Shown: positions 36,248 to 45,457, numbered from the stretch's first letter. The stretch: DNA of 64,000 nt from Promethearchaeota archaeon (GCA_019057865.1 JAHLWP010000003.1:124001-188000), one strand, 5' to 3'. Numbers and translations: made by a program. The notes: generated from the letters alone by a model not told the origin.

Positions 36248-36812
36248 TTATTTTCTATTTAATTTTTTCTTATATAATACTAAAAGAACTGAAACTGTAC
36301 TAAGCAATATTAAAAAGAATATTCCAAATGAAAAATTAATAGCTTGTCCATTTTCATCTAAGCATGTTTCATAACCCTCAGCTTCCCAGGCTAAAATACC
36401 TCCAACCATATTGTAGACTTTCGTAAAATTTTGATTTACAAGAAACAGGCTTCCAGTTTCACTTCTACCACCAGTTCTGCAATATATAATAATCTCTGTA
36501 TCCTTATAAGGTTCAAGCTCGCTAATTCTTGTTGCGAGCTCACCAAGCGGTATCAATATTGCATTACATAAATGACCTTCATCATATTCCCATTGATCTC
36601 TTACATCCAAAACAATTAGATCAGGATATTGGGTATTATTATTTTATCATGTCACGTGCTGTGTGTACATTAATATTTGTATAAGTTTGTGCTTTAACAT
36701 TAACTATTGAGACGTAATTAAAAGATAAGAAAAATAACAATAGAACTAGAATAAGAACTGTATATTTATGGATTTTAGAATTTGAATCGATTCTTGCCTT
36801 ATTTCTTCTCAT
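36248..36812 (-). pseudogene. Secreted, membrane-anchored rhodanese with a +1 frameshift
   Basis: From ATG 36812 a signal peptide (IHKYTVLILVLLLFFLSF) leads into TARDMIK and then a stop at 36639-36641. The next frame continues YPDLIVLDVRDQWEYDEGH, the active-site CRTGGRS loop, and a C-terminal membrane helix with basic tail. Removing one A from the AAAA run (fwd 36642-36645) joins the halves as DMINNNTQYPDL, giving about 187 residues. The gene follows phosphoglycerate mutase by 11 bases. Either sequencing error or genuine decay. Rhodanese transfers sulfane sulfur; here it would act outside the membrane. Confidence 0.75.
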
Positions 36813-36823
36813 GTCCCATTAAT

Positions 36824-37558
36824 TTATTTAGCTTTTCCTTGAGCTGCTACAGCTTCCATTGCCTCTTTAACTTTCTCAGCTTCTCCAAGGTAATAATGCT
36901 TTAGCGGCTTTAAATCATCATCAAGTTCATAAATAAGAGGAATTCCTGTAGGAATATTTAAACTCACTATTTCCTCTTCTGGTACATTATCTAAATATTT
37001 CACTAATGCACGCAAACTATTTCCATGGGCAGATATCAGCACTTTTTTTCCGGATTTAATAGTGGGTGCTATTACATCATGCCAGTAGGGCAAAAATCGC
37101 TCAACCGTATCTTTTAAGCATTCTGTTTGTGGTATATCCTTTGGATCTAAATTTTTATATATAGGATCATTTCCGGGATATCTGGGATCTGTTGTTTTAA
37201 GAGCAGGCGGAGGGGTATCATAACTCCTTCTCCAAATAAGTACTTGTTCTTCACCTACTTCTGCTGCCATTTTAGCCTTATAAAAACCCTGTAATGCTCC
37301 ATAATGCCTTTCATTTAATCGCCATGAGCGATAGACAGGGATCCACATTAAATTCATATGATCTAAAACTATCCATAGAGTTCTTATACCTCTTTTCAAT
37401 ACAGATGTATAGGCTATATCAAACGTATAACCTCCTTCTTTCAATAATCTAGCCCCTTCTTCTGCTTCTTCAATTCCTTTTTCTGAAAGATCTACATCGG
37501 TCCATCCAGTAAATCTATTTTCTTTATTCCAAGTGCTTTCTCCATGTCTTTGCAGCAC
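36824..37558 (-). CDS. gpmA: 2,3-bisphosphoglycerate-dependent phosphoglycerate mutase
   Basis: Interconverts 3- and 2-phosphoglycerate. The active-site RHGEST is followed by [16 protein letters not shown], the dPGM signature, and by the proton-donor region [11 protein letters not shown]; the second His lies in [11 protein letters not shown]. About 244 residues is normal. GTG at 37558 cuts into strand one: five residues DIYIL are encoded upstream before a stop without a usual start, so translation may begin at a rare ATT. GpmA is the bacterial form; archaea usually have the cofactor-independent enzyme. It lies 11 bases before the rhodanese gene. Confidence 0.93.
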   Translation of the reverse strand: MLQRHGESTWNKENRFTGWTDVDLSEKGIEEAEEGARLLKEGGYTFDIAYTSVLKRGIRTLWIVLDHMNLMWIPVYRSWRLNERHYGALQGFYKAKMAAEVGEEQVLIWRRSYDTPPPALKTTDPRYPGNDPIYKNLDPKDIPQTECLKDTVERFLPYWHDVIAPTIKSGKKVLISAHGNSLRALVKYLDNVPEEEIVSLNIPTGIPLIYELDDDLKPLKHYYLGEAEKVKEAMEAVAAQGKAK

Positions 37559-37693
37559 TAATATGTAGATATCAATTCACCTCATTAATCAACTTATTTT
37601 AAAATTTTAAATATTTTTAACTTAAATATATCTATTTATATTTTTAATTAAATTATTTTAAAAAATAAAATTTACACTTATGAGAGATAAATA

Positions 37694-38359
37694 GTGATAA
37701 AAAAAGGTATATTGAAAGGAGGAAAACGCACAGAAGCAAATTGGAATAATTCTAAATTAGGTGAACCTTTTAAAGAAGCTTTAGATCAATTTAAAGAAAA
37801 GGTTTTAAATAGAAACGATTTCGATCCAACATCATTACTCCAATTCGGGCTGTTTATGTCCATGGGAGTAATTAATATATTAAAAGAGAATGAAGCTAGA
37901 TTTGGATTAGAAGGTCAAAAAGCAGTAAATGATGCACTAATAAAAACTGGATATATGGTAGGAGAACAAATAGTAAAGGATATTACTATTCCATTAGAAA
38001 TAAGCCCTATAGAATTGATGAGTTTTTTGGCAACAATTATAAACACACAAGCATGGACATCTATAGAGGATCCACGAATAGATAACGATAAACAGTGTTC
38101 ATTTGATATATTGTGGTGTCCACTACAAGATGTGTATTCAGCTTTTGATTGTAGAGTTCAAAGATACTTAGTACAAGGAATTATAAACGCATTTAGAGAT
38201 TCCAATATATTAGATAACGAATATCAAATAGAATTCACAAAAACTATTCCCGCAGGAGCAGAATGCTGTAATTTCATCATTTCTGAGAAAAGACCCGGAG
38301 AAATAGATAAATGGGAAGTTTATTCAAAAATGTTAGAAAAGAAAGCACTTAAGAAATAA
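37694..38359 (+). CDS. L-2-amino-thiazoline-4-carboxylic acid hydrolase-like protein
   Basis: The 221-residue product shows the family layout: an N-terminal helical region, the core with FDILWCPLQDVYS and CRVQRYLVQGIINAF, and the conserved C-terminal GAECCNFIISEK near residues 193-204. ATC hydrolases open the thiazoline ring in cysteine metabolism. In archaea the true substrate is uncertain. Start is GTG 37694. The cysteines at about 147, 196 and 197 could be catalytic. Confidence 0.75.
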   Translation: MIKKGILKGGKRTEANWNNSKLGEPFKEALDQFKEKVLNRNDFDPTSLLQFGLFMSMGVINILKENEARFGLEGQKAVNDALIKTGYMVGEQIVKDITIPLEISPIELMSFLATIINTQAWTSIEDPRIDNDKQCSFDILWCPLQDVYSAFDCRVQRYLVQGIINAFRDSNILDNEYQIEFTKTIPAGAECCNFIISEKRPGEIDKWEVYSKMLEKKALKK

Positions 38360-38395
38360 GATTTATCTAACTTAAATAACAAAATCATTAAAATC

Positions 38396-39310
38396 TTAAT
38401 TACCTTTATTAACTTTCTTTTTTCGTATAAATTGGTGGACATTAAATTGGGTTCTTTCACCTGTATCTACAACTCTTCTTACTGCTTGTTTCTTACTATC
38501 TTCAATTACTTTTTGAACAGGTTGGTATTTTCTGGCTGGATTTCCAATATAAATCCAATTTGGGTCCAAAATTTGATTAATATGAGTAACTGTCCACACA
38601 CCTAAGGTTGTTCCTTTACAAACAATAGTACCGGGAGTAACTATACAATTTGCTCCAAGTACAACATGATCTCCTATAATTACTTTTTTAATTAAAAGAT
38701 AGTCTATATTATCAATTCTAATAATAATACTTGAAAAAACTTGGGCAGCTTGTCCAATCATTATATTGTTTCCAAAATCAATAAATTCAACGTCACTCCA
38801 ACCATCAAACATAGTACTTTTAAAATCTGCTCTCATATCACACATTTTGAATGCAAAATTGTTTACCCAGGGAAAACAAAAATTATTCCATATCCAAAAG
38901 ATGTATTTTTTCACAGTTACTCTTAAACAAAAAAAGTAGTAATCTCTATCATGAATATCCACTTTAAAAAGACCTTCTCTGGGTCTATGAAGTAGTTTTA
39001 AAATTATTAAAATAAACTTTCCAAAAAGCAAACTAATAAGAAGATAAGATCCCCACCATACAAAAATATCAACACCTATAACTAAAATACGCCAGTGAAA
39101 GAAATTCGAATCCATTGCAAAACCATAAAAAGTTAAAATCATCACAGAAGGCATCATAAAGGATAAAATATGTAATAATAGGAAGAGAATTACTCCCATA
39201 TAATTCCAAGTAAAAACATTAGTTGTTATAGGGATTTTTTTTATATCGATCGATTTAATATCTTCGATTCTTGAAATCGATTTTTCACTCTCCATCATAT
39301 TCTCCTCCAA
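38396..39310 (-). CDS. Membrane-bound left-handed beta-helix transferase, second of a pair
   Basis: The 304-residue product has two N-terminal membrane segments, a conserved RPREGLFKVDIHDRDYYF region, then hexapeptide-repeat coils (IDFGNNIMIGQAAQ, VVLGANCIVTPGTIV) and a C-terminal NPARKYQPV. It matches the acyltransferase-like hexapeptide fold. It overlaps the start of the 39285 gene product by 26 bases and follows it in the same operon, as a shorter paralog. Likely acts on cell-surface or membrane sugars or lipids; substrate unknown. Confidence 0.8.
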   Translation of the reverse strand: MEENMMESEKSISRIEDIKSIDIKKIPITTNVFTWNYMGVILFLLLHILSFMMPSVMILTFYGFAMDSNFFHWRILVIGVDIFVWWGSYLLISLLFGKFILIILKLLHRPREGLFKVDIHDRDYYFFCLRVTVKKYIFWIWNNFCFPWVNNFAFKMCDMRADFKSTMFDGWSDVEFIDFGNNIMIGQAAQVFSSIIIRIDNIDYLLIKKVIIGDHVVLGANCIVTPGTIVCKGTTLGVWTVTHINQILDPNWIYIGNPARKYQPVQKVIEDSKKQAVRRVVDTGERTQFNVHQFIRKKKVNKGN

Positions 39311-40736
39311 AAATTTCTTTAATTTCGTTTATATCAAGTTTTTTTGCAGGGAATCCACCATATATTCCATTCTTTCCGATTTTATCATATTTAATTGTCG
39401 CACACATGGGTAATATAGTTGAATTATCTCCCATTTCCAATCCTGGCAGTGATCCATTTGAAGCACTAAAAATACAATTATTGCCAACATCTGCTCCAAA
39501 AAAAGTTAAATTTTCTTCCCCATATACACCATCAACTAAATGATTAGTAATATGGGCAAACGTCCCAATATAGCAATTTTTCCCAAAATCGATATGGCTA
39601 TGGAAAAAAGCTTCCTCAAAAATTGTATTTTTTCCAACTTGATTAGATCTTATGAATTTTAATTCCCAATTTATTAACCACGGAAATGGAGAACGTATAA
39701 ATGCGAAAATTGGGTATTTGAATAAAAAGGATCTAAAATGATAATAATCTAAGACTGTAGAAGATTCATCTAAGTTTCGATCATATACGCCTTGTTCTGG
39801 TCCTCTTTCATCTGCTAATTTATAGAACCATTTTGTAAATAGAGCAACAAAAAATAAGTGCAATAAATATATTCCAATTAGAATTAAAGGAGTTAATAAT
39901 AATATAATTACATTTATACTCAAAAGTGATTCTAACGATAATGTTGTTGATAAGGTATATGGAATTAACATCCCGAAAAGAAATAGGATAAACAAAAATC
40001 CAGGAATTATAAAGGAACATCCTATAATAACCCACCCGGTAATAATGTAAAAATGAAATGGTACTGATAATTCTTTTACATATGCTCTTAAATCTTCTTC
40101 ATTAAACTCTTTTTCAATAGCTTCCTCAAAAATTAAGGTTTCAAGTGCTTCTACATTATTGCTTAAATGATTTTCCTCTAGTTTTTTAGCAGGTACGCCC
40201 TGATATACTGAATCACTTTCAAGATATTGATTAATGGTTGTCATAGATATTACATTAAGAATAGTATTTGGTTCAATTACAGTTCCGGGTAAAACGACAG
40301 CATGAGCACCAATAATTACATTATCTTTAATTATCACCTTTTTTATGATTAATTTATCTTGAACAATTATATTAGACATTATAAGGCTACCTTGACCGAT
40401 TTTTACATTTTTACCAAATTCAACAAATTCACAATCAACCCACCCTTCATTTAAGGAATTAGAAAAAGATGTTTTTACTCCTAAAATTTTAAAAGCTAGA
40501 GATTCGAGCAAAGGTAAAGATAATTGACGAGCTAACCATACAGGCCATTTTTTTATAACAGATCTTAAACTCCAATAACAATAATCTTTATCCTTTTTGT
40601 TTCTAAAAAAAACACCTTCTTTAGGTTTATGTATTAAATTTACAAAAGATACCGCGACTTTTGCAACTATAATAGAACTCAAAATTAAAAGAATAACACC
40701 TATAAAAAAAACTAAAGGAAAAAGAAAATAAAACAT
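39285..40736 (-). CDS. Membrane-bound left-handed beta-helix transferase, first of a pair
   Basis: The intact frame has 483 residues: two membrane helices, KPKEGVFFRNKKDKDYCYWSL, hexapeptide repeats (VIIGAHAVVLPGTVIEPN), a membrane-rich middle segment, then a second repeat set (IGTFAHITNHL, NNCIFSASNGSLPG). The two halves repeat the layout of the 38396 protein. The frame remains open to about 40908 without a start codon, so the true N-terminus lies upstream. The LbetaH fold suggests acyl- or other group transfer. Confidence 0.82.
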   Translation of the reverse strand: MFYFLFPLVFFIGVILLILSSIIVAKVAVSFVNLIHKPKEGVFFRNKKDKDYCYWSLRSVIKKWPVWLARQLSLPLLESLAFKILGVKTSFSNSLNEGWVDCEFVEFGKNVKIGQGSLIMSNIIVQDKLIIKKVIIKDNVIIGAHAVVLPGTVIEPNTILNVISMTTINQYLESDSVYQGVPAKKLEENHLSNNVEALETLIFEEAIEKEFNEEDLRAYVKELSVPFHFYIITGWVIIGCSFIIPGFLFILFLFGMLIPYTLSTTLSLESLLSINVIILLLTPLILIGIYLLHLFFVALFTKWFYKLADERGPEQGVYDRNLDESSTVLDYYHFRSFLFKYPIFAFIRSPFPWLINWELKFIRSNQVGKNTIFEEAFFHSHIDFGKNCYIGTFAHITNHLVDGVYGEENLTFFGADVGNNCIFSASNGSLPGLEMGDNSTILPMCATIKYDKIGKNGIYGGFPAKKLDINEIKEIFGGEYDGE

Positions 40737-40911
40737 TAGATCCAGTTTAGGAAAATGCTGCCAGAAGTACCAAATCCATAAAATTGATGGTTGAGCGCTT
40801 AAAGTTATAATTATAAAATATAAAATTAGGTATCTTTTTTTAGCTAAAACATTTGTTGTTCTTGGTCCTTCTCGTAAAGATGCTGGAATAGAGATCTTAG
40901 ATTCACTTCAT
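40737..40911 (-). other. Out-of-frame 5' coding part of the 39285 gene
   Basis: In the frame of the 39285 gene the upstream sequence reads SKISIPASLREGPRTTN, then RYLILYFIIITLSAQPS and FWQHFPKLDL. That gives a plausible N-terminus and first membrane helix like the paralog's. The frame lacks a start: ATG at 40911 is followed directly by AAG TGA. Removing one A from ATGAAGTGA gives MSES and joins 58 residues to the downstream frame. The TATA box at 40925-40938 fits leaderless initiation at 40911. Confidence 0.6.
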
Positions 40912-40924
40912 TTTTTAGTGTAAT

Positions 40925-40938
40925 CGGGTATAAATACT
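40925..40938 (-). promoter_or_regulatory. TATA box for the 39285 gene
   Basis: On the minus strand AGTATTTATACCCG lies about 15-27 bases before the ATG at 40911, the distance expected for an archaeal promoter giving leaderless mRNA. Confidence 0.5.
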
Positions 40939-41132
40939 AAAAATAAAGAAATAACAGTAGTTAAATCTTTTTGTCAAAAAATCTATACTAAGAACAATTG
41001 GATTTTTTATTATTTTATTGAAATAATTGTAAAAAACTGCATTATTAAAGAAAATTGAAATACAATTTACTATTAATTCTAATAAAATTAAAGATCATTT
41101 TCATATTGTAAATTTAATGAGGATAAATAAGA

Positions 41133-42662
41133 ATGATTGAATCGTTTTTCTGGTGGACACAGGAACAAAAACTCATTTCTAATAAAGTTTCTCAGTTTGT
41201 AGATGATAACTTTGAAGAAGCTGAAAAGTACTTTTGGAATACAAAATTTCCTTGGCCATTGGTGAGAAAAGTTGCTGATGAGGGATATTTTGGAGCAGCT
41301 GTTCCTAAAAAGTATGGAGGTTTAGAATTGGGCGCAACTGGAGGTTGTATTGTTGCAGAACAATTGGGCCGTCTATATGCCGTAGGTCATGTGTTTACAG
41401 TAAGTATACTTGCTGGATTAGAACAAATATTAAGATTTGCTAATGATGACCAAAAAGAACAGTGGCTTCCGAAAATCGCAAGTGGAGAAGAACTAGGTGC
41501 ACTCTGTATCACAGAACCCTTTGCTGGATCTGACGCCGCAAACATTTTTACAACTGCAGAAAAAGATGGAGATGAGTGGGTAATAAATGGTAAAAAAAGA
41601 TTTATTACGGGTGCTGGAGTTTCAGACAGATATTTTATATATGCCAAAACTAATGACGATCCCTCTATTCGTAAACAATATGGCCATTTGACCTCTTTTA
41701 TAGTAGAAAAAGGGAGACCTGGTTTTACGCTTGAAAAAATTAATCCATTAATTGGATTTGATAATGTACCAAATGGATATATTGACTTTGAAAATGTTAG
41801 AATACCAGACGAAAACCGGATTGGTGCAGTAGGGAAAGGTTGGAATGTGATGATGGCAGGGTTAAATTTTGAACGGCTTATTGGATCTGCAGTAATGATT
41901 GGTGGATTTAAAGATATAATTGCTTTATTATTTCATTACACCAGACGTAGAGTTCAATTTCGACGTACAACCAATCGTTTCCAAGGAAACGCAGATGGCA
42001 TCGCTGATATTATATCTAAATATAAAATGGCTAGATTATTTTCTTATCATTGTGCAAAGCTTCTAGATGATGGGATGGAGCCCATGGTTGATGCCTCTAT
42101 TGCTAAAAAGATGAATACGGAATGGATGAGAGAAGTAGGAATAACTGCTATCCAAATTATGGGTGGTGATGGATTAACTAAATTTTATCCTGCTGAACGT
42201 ATGCTTCGTGAAGGAAAGATTGGTGAAATTGTCGCAGGTACTTCAGAGATTCAAAATTTGATTATATATCGCTTCTCGGCAATGCTTCCAATCTACAACG
42301 CAGCTTTGAGATTTAGGTGGAATGATGAGGTTAACGCACCCATTATCTCAAAAAAAGAGTCAAAATTTAAAGGATTAGAGCTTAATGAAGAAAATTTATT
42401 AAAGGTTATCGCTCATGATTATAAAGTTAATCCAGGATTATATATGACTCCAGATGATGTTAGAGAGGATATAGGTGGGAGCCGTTCGGCGATAAGGAAT
42501 ATTTTTGAATCCTTAGAAAAACAAAACCTAATCGTTACCCATCGAGATCGTCAGGGTAAGATTGTTTTGGTGAAAGCCACTTATGTTGGTTTACAAAAAG
42601 CATTTCCTAAAGAATATTACCAGTGGTTTCCAGAGTGGTATGATGATTCAGATAAGTTTTAA
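41133..42662 (+). CDS. Acyl-CoA dehydrogenase fused to a C-terminal winged-helix-like domain
   Basis: FAD enzyme oxidising acyl-CoA. Signatures are GALCITEPFAGSDAANIFT (127-140 is the FAD-binding loop), FITGAGVSD and the LREGKIGEI region. The usual catalytic Glu before the terminal GTSEIQ is Ala (IVAGTSEIQ). Instead E247 in LNFERLIG sits where isovaleryl- and long-chain acyl-CoA dehydrogenases carry their base. Residues about 425-500 add a segment like a winged helix (MTPDDVREDIGGSRSAIRN, then VTHRDRQGKIVLVKA). AGG lies upstream of the ATG. Confidence 0.9.
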   Translation: MIESFFWWTQEQKLISNKVSQFVDDNFEEAEKYFWNTKFPWPLVRKVADEGYFGAAVPKKYGGLELGATGGCIVAEQLGRLYAVGHVFTVSILAGLEQILRFANDDQKEQWLPKIASGEELGALCITEPFAGSDAANIFTTAEKDGDEWVINGKKRFITGAGVSDRYFIYAKTNDDPSIRKQYGHLTSFIVEKGRPGFTLEKINPLIGFDNVPNGYIDFENVRIPDENRIGAVGKGWNVMMAGLNFERLIGSAVMIGGFKDIIALLFHYTRRRVQFRRTTNRFQGNADGIADIISKYKMARLFSYHCAKLLDDGMEPMVDASIAKKMNTEWMREVGITAIQIMGGDGLTKFYPAERMLREGKIGEIVAGTSEIQNLIIYRFSAMLPIYNAALRFRWNDEVNAPIISKKESKFKGLELNEENLLKVIAHDYKVNPGLYMTPDDVREDIGGSRSAIRNIFESLEKQNLIVTHRDRQGKIVLVKATYVGLQKAFPKEYYQWFPEWYDDSDKF

Positions 42663-42699
42663 ATAGCTTATTTTTATTTTCTTTTCTTTTAAAATTCAA

Positions 42700-43053
42700 T
42701 TATTCGATTTCAAAATCTTTAATCATATCAACCTTTTTATTAGCATCAAGAGTGATTGCGATAAGTTTTGGGTTTTCATCATCCTCATCTTCAGGATCAT
42801 ACATTACAAAATAAAAAATATTACCTTCACTTTCAAAACCAACTTCCATTTCACCAACTTCAGGTAATATCTTTTTAATATTATCTGGAGCATTATCTTT
42901 AAGTATATTAAATATAGAATCTTCAAGTTTTTCCTGTTTTTTTCTTATTTCCTTAATTTTAGAGAAATCAAATTGTCCAAGAGATTCTTGAGCTTTTTTA
43001 TTTAAATCATTCCATTCTTGGAACATGCTTTCCAAACTAGGTTCTGATGCCAT
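42700..43053 (-). CDS. Small acidic protein of unknown function
   Basis: The 117-residue product has a helical N-terminal half (about 9-55) and an acidic C-terminal beta region with EDEDDEN. No cysteine or motif. It lies between the acyl-CoA dehydrogenase and the nitroreductase and points away from both. Not recognised. Confidence 0.55.
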   Translation of the reverse strand: MASEPSLESMFQEWNDLNKKAQESLGQFDFSKIKEIRKKQEKLEDSIFNILKDNAPDNIKKILPEVGEMEVGFESEGNIFYFVMYDPEDEDDENPKLIAITLDANKKVDMIKDFEIE

Positions 43054-43152
43054 AAGAACTTATTTCATTTGATAAAAATAAAACTTGTTATTATCAAGGA
43101 AATAAATATTAATTGAATATTCTTTATTAGATTATAAAATCTTAAATTAAAG

Positions 43153-43735
43153 GTGTTAAAAAACGGCAATCCAATTTCCAAAGCCAAATTTAAAGGGTAC
43201 TAAAAGCCTTGAAGAGTGTATTTTTGAACGGGAGAGTGTTAGAAGTTATAAAACCAGACCTATCGAAATTGAGAAAATTTCTCAAATTCTATGGGCAGCA
43301 CAAGGGAAAAAAGGATTTAAAAGAACAGTACCATCTGCGGGAGCTACATATCCTCTAGAAATTTACGTTATCATAAAAGATAAAGGTTTTTTTCACTATA
43401 ATGTAGAAAAACATTCTTTAGAAGTAATATCAGAGGAGAAATTAGAAGAAAAACTCTCTCGTGCATCTTGGGATCAGGAATTTATCGCTCAGGCTTATTT
43501 AAATATAATAATATGTGCTGAATTCTCAAGAACTACTGAGAGATATCGTCAAAGAGGGATTAGATATGTATTTATCGAAGTTGGTCATTGTGCTCAAAAT
43601 GTTCACTTAGAAGCTGTTGCATTAGGTTTAGCTTCCGTTCCAATAGGAGCATATGAAGATGATAGAGTTAAAAACGTGTTAGGACTTCCAAAAAAAATTG
43701 AGCCACTTTATATCATTCCTATCGGATATCCATAA
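43153..43735 (+). pseudogene. Nitroreductase (SagB-like, FMN) with a disrupted 5' end
   Basis: The reading frame 43163-43735 encodes about 190 residues of a nitroreductase-family protein: ERESVRSYKTRPIEIEKI, LWAAQGKKGF, VPSAGATYPLEIYVI (FMN site), and FIEVGHCAQNVHLEAVALG. It lacks a start codon; its upstream stop is at 43157-43159. Removing one A from the six-A run at 43158-43163 would make GTG at 43153 an in-frame start. Alternatives are an ACG or ATC start. These enzymes reduce nitro or azoline substrates; the substrate is unknown here. Confidence 0.8.
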
Positions 43736-43795
43736 TAATTTTAATTATTTTTAATAAGTTATTTATTAAATATTAACAGCAAAAGATAATCTTTA

Positions 43796-44602
43796 ATGCT
43801 AAACAGCAATTCCAAAATAGAAATTAAAATTGCGAATAATATCATCTATTATTTAATTATTTTTTTTATCTTCTTATTTTGGTTCTCTTATTCTACTTAT
43901 GATAATATCTCAATTCTAATTTTAATCTGTTTTTCCATTTTATCCCTAATAATTTACTCACTAATTAAAAATCTAAGGAAAGGCATGGAATTAGGAACCA
44001 AAATTTTTCATATTTTGTTAATTTTCATTCCAATTACTTTTCTTTTAGACATAATATATTTTTATGAGCCATTTACTCCTCCTTTTTTTATTCCCTTTTA
44101 TGATTTAGTAGGTATAAAACATCAACATAACATAATTTTAATCCTACTATTGTTTTCACTAATATTTGTAAAATTAATAGGAGTTAAAATCTATTTTTCG
44201 ATAAGTATGAAAATTAATACAGATTGGAAGGGAGATGAGATATTTGAATTTTTCGCTCAAGATATAATCAATAAAAAGATAATTCTTTTAATAATTCTCT
44301 TTCCTCTTGGAGCCTTAGTGGAGGAATTTATTTACAGATGTTTATTTTTAAGCGTTTTGATTTATTTCCTCAATTGGGATCTTGTTTTTAGTATATTTTT
44401 TATTTCAGGTCTATTTGGAATAGCACATTATTCTGCTTCGAAAAATTTGGGTCATGTACTTTCTACTCTAATATCCTCCATCATTTATTTTTATGCATTA
44501 ATTAATTTGGGTTTATTATATCCTTGGATATTTCATTTTCTTACAAATATTTTTGTCGTATTATTTTATGTTCAAAATAGAAAGAAAAAGTTGACTAAAT
44601 GA
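43796..44602 (+). CDS. CPBP-family intramembrane metalloprotease (CAAX protease-like)
   Basis: The 268-residue membrane protein has about seven hydrophobic segments. Motif 1 is EEFIYR (about residues 181-186), motif 2 FGIAH (about 206-210) and motif 3 HFLTN (about 249-253), the three signatures of type II CAAX prenyl/CPBP proteases. It likely cleaves or modifies membrane substrates. In Asgards it could process prenylated GTPases, though that link is speculation. A TA-rich region precedes it. Confidence 0.88.
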   Translation: MLNSNSKIEIKIANNIIYYLIIFFIFLFWFSYSTYDNISILILICFSILSLIIYSLIKNLRKGMELGTKIFHILLIFIPITFLLDIIYFYEPFTPPFFIPFYDLVGIKHQHNIILILLLFSLIFVKLIGVKIYFSISMKINTDWKGDEIFEFFAQDIINKKIILLIILFPLGALVEEFIYRCLFLSVLIYFLNWDLVFSIFFISGLFGIAHYSASKNLGHVLSTLISSIIYFYALINLGLLYPWIFHFLTNIFVVLFYVQNRKKKLTK

Positions 44603-44654
44603 AGGAGAAAATATTAAATATTAATTCTATATGGTAAAAGATAATATATTTCTA

Positions 44655-44981
44655 TTAAGGTATTATCACAGAAGGATCTTCTTTTATTTTATCTAAAACA
44701 ATTTGAGTCTTAATTTCTTCTACTCCTGGGAGATTGCGAAGTTTTTCAATGAGTTCCATTGAATCAGAATGATCAAGACATTTTGCCATTATAAATATTG
44801 GATATTCTCCAGTTATTATGTAAGCATATTTGATTTTTATCATTTCTTCTATTTTTTTCTTAATATCCTCTAAAGGGTAAGAAGAATTTACTCGAAGTGA
44901 TGATAGAATAGAATTATCTTCTAATATTCGGTCTAAAACAATCTCAGTTTTGACTTTTAAAAAGTAGAATTTTTTCTTCAC
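44655..44981 (-). CDS. Lrp/AsnC-type ligand-binding (RAM) protein with an N-terminal half-repeat
   Basis: The 108-residue product is a RAM domain without the Lrp HTH: helix EDIKKKIEEMIKIKYAYIITG, strand IFIMAKC and final EEIKTQIVLDKIKEDPSVIIP. The first 20 residues (VKTEIVLDRILEDNS) repeat this last strand, as if the N-terminus were the end of a preceding RAM unit. It could bind amino acids, or be a decayed regulator. It follows the MNT gene closely but is a different family. Confidence 0.75.
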   Translation of the reverse strand: MKKKFYFLKVKTEIVLDRILEDNSILSSLRVNSSYPLEDIKKKIEEMIKIKYAYIITGEYPIFIMAKCLDHSDSMELIEKLRNLPGVEEIKTQIVLDKIKEDPSVIIP

Positions 44982-45001
44982 TCTTCAGTATATTAGATCT
45001 T

Positions 45002-45457
45002 TTAATCTGAAAACATACTTTCTGGAAGAATCCAAACAGGGGGATCTCTTTTGAGCCCTTTTTTTTTAAGTTTTTCAAGCCTTTCTTTATAATCGTTATA
45101 AAAATCATATCCAAAAACACAGATGCCATGATCAATAGCATCCAAAATGGATACAACGCCTTCATGAAACATTTTATTAAATTCATTAGCTCTATAACAA
45201 AATGCATCCAATCCTAAAGATAATTTATAATGTTCATAAATAATGGTTGACCTATTAATGAAAGGTTCTTTAAAATCTCCAACAAATATCATATCTAGAT
45301 CGCTATTTTCCATAAAATCACTTCTTGCTCTTGATCCAAATAAAATTACACATTCTAACGGCACTTTTTTGTTAATAATTTCCGATAATTTGATTAAATA
45401 ATCCTTCAAATCAGCCTCTAATATTTTCTTTATTTCCTTTAATTTCTTTATTAACAA
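45002..45457 (-). CDS. Minimal nucleotidyltransferase (MNT)
   Basis: The 151-residue product has the polymerase-beta nucleotidyltransferase motif LFGSRARSDFMENSDLDMIF (Gly-Ser, Asp-x-Asp) typical of MNT proteins that pair with HEPN. It overlaps the HEPN gene by 47 bases, so translation is coupled. MNT can adenylylate the HEPN toxin as its antitoxin. Activity is inferred from the pair. Confidence 0.9.
   Translation of the reverse strand: MLIKKLKEIKKILEADLKDYLIKLSEIINKKVPLECVILFGSRARSDFMENSDLDMIFVGDFKEPFINRSTIIYEHYKLSLGLDAFCYRANEFNKMFHEGVVSILDAIDHGICVFGYDFYNDYKERLEKLKKKGLKRDPPVWILPESMFSD

Noticed and set aside
44944-45207. Hydrophobic open frame opposite or alongside the MNT gene
   Set aside because: Alternative frame of the well-supported MNT gene, without its own signal.
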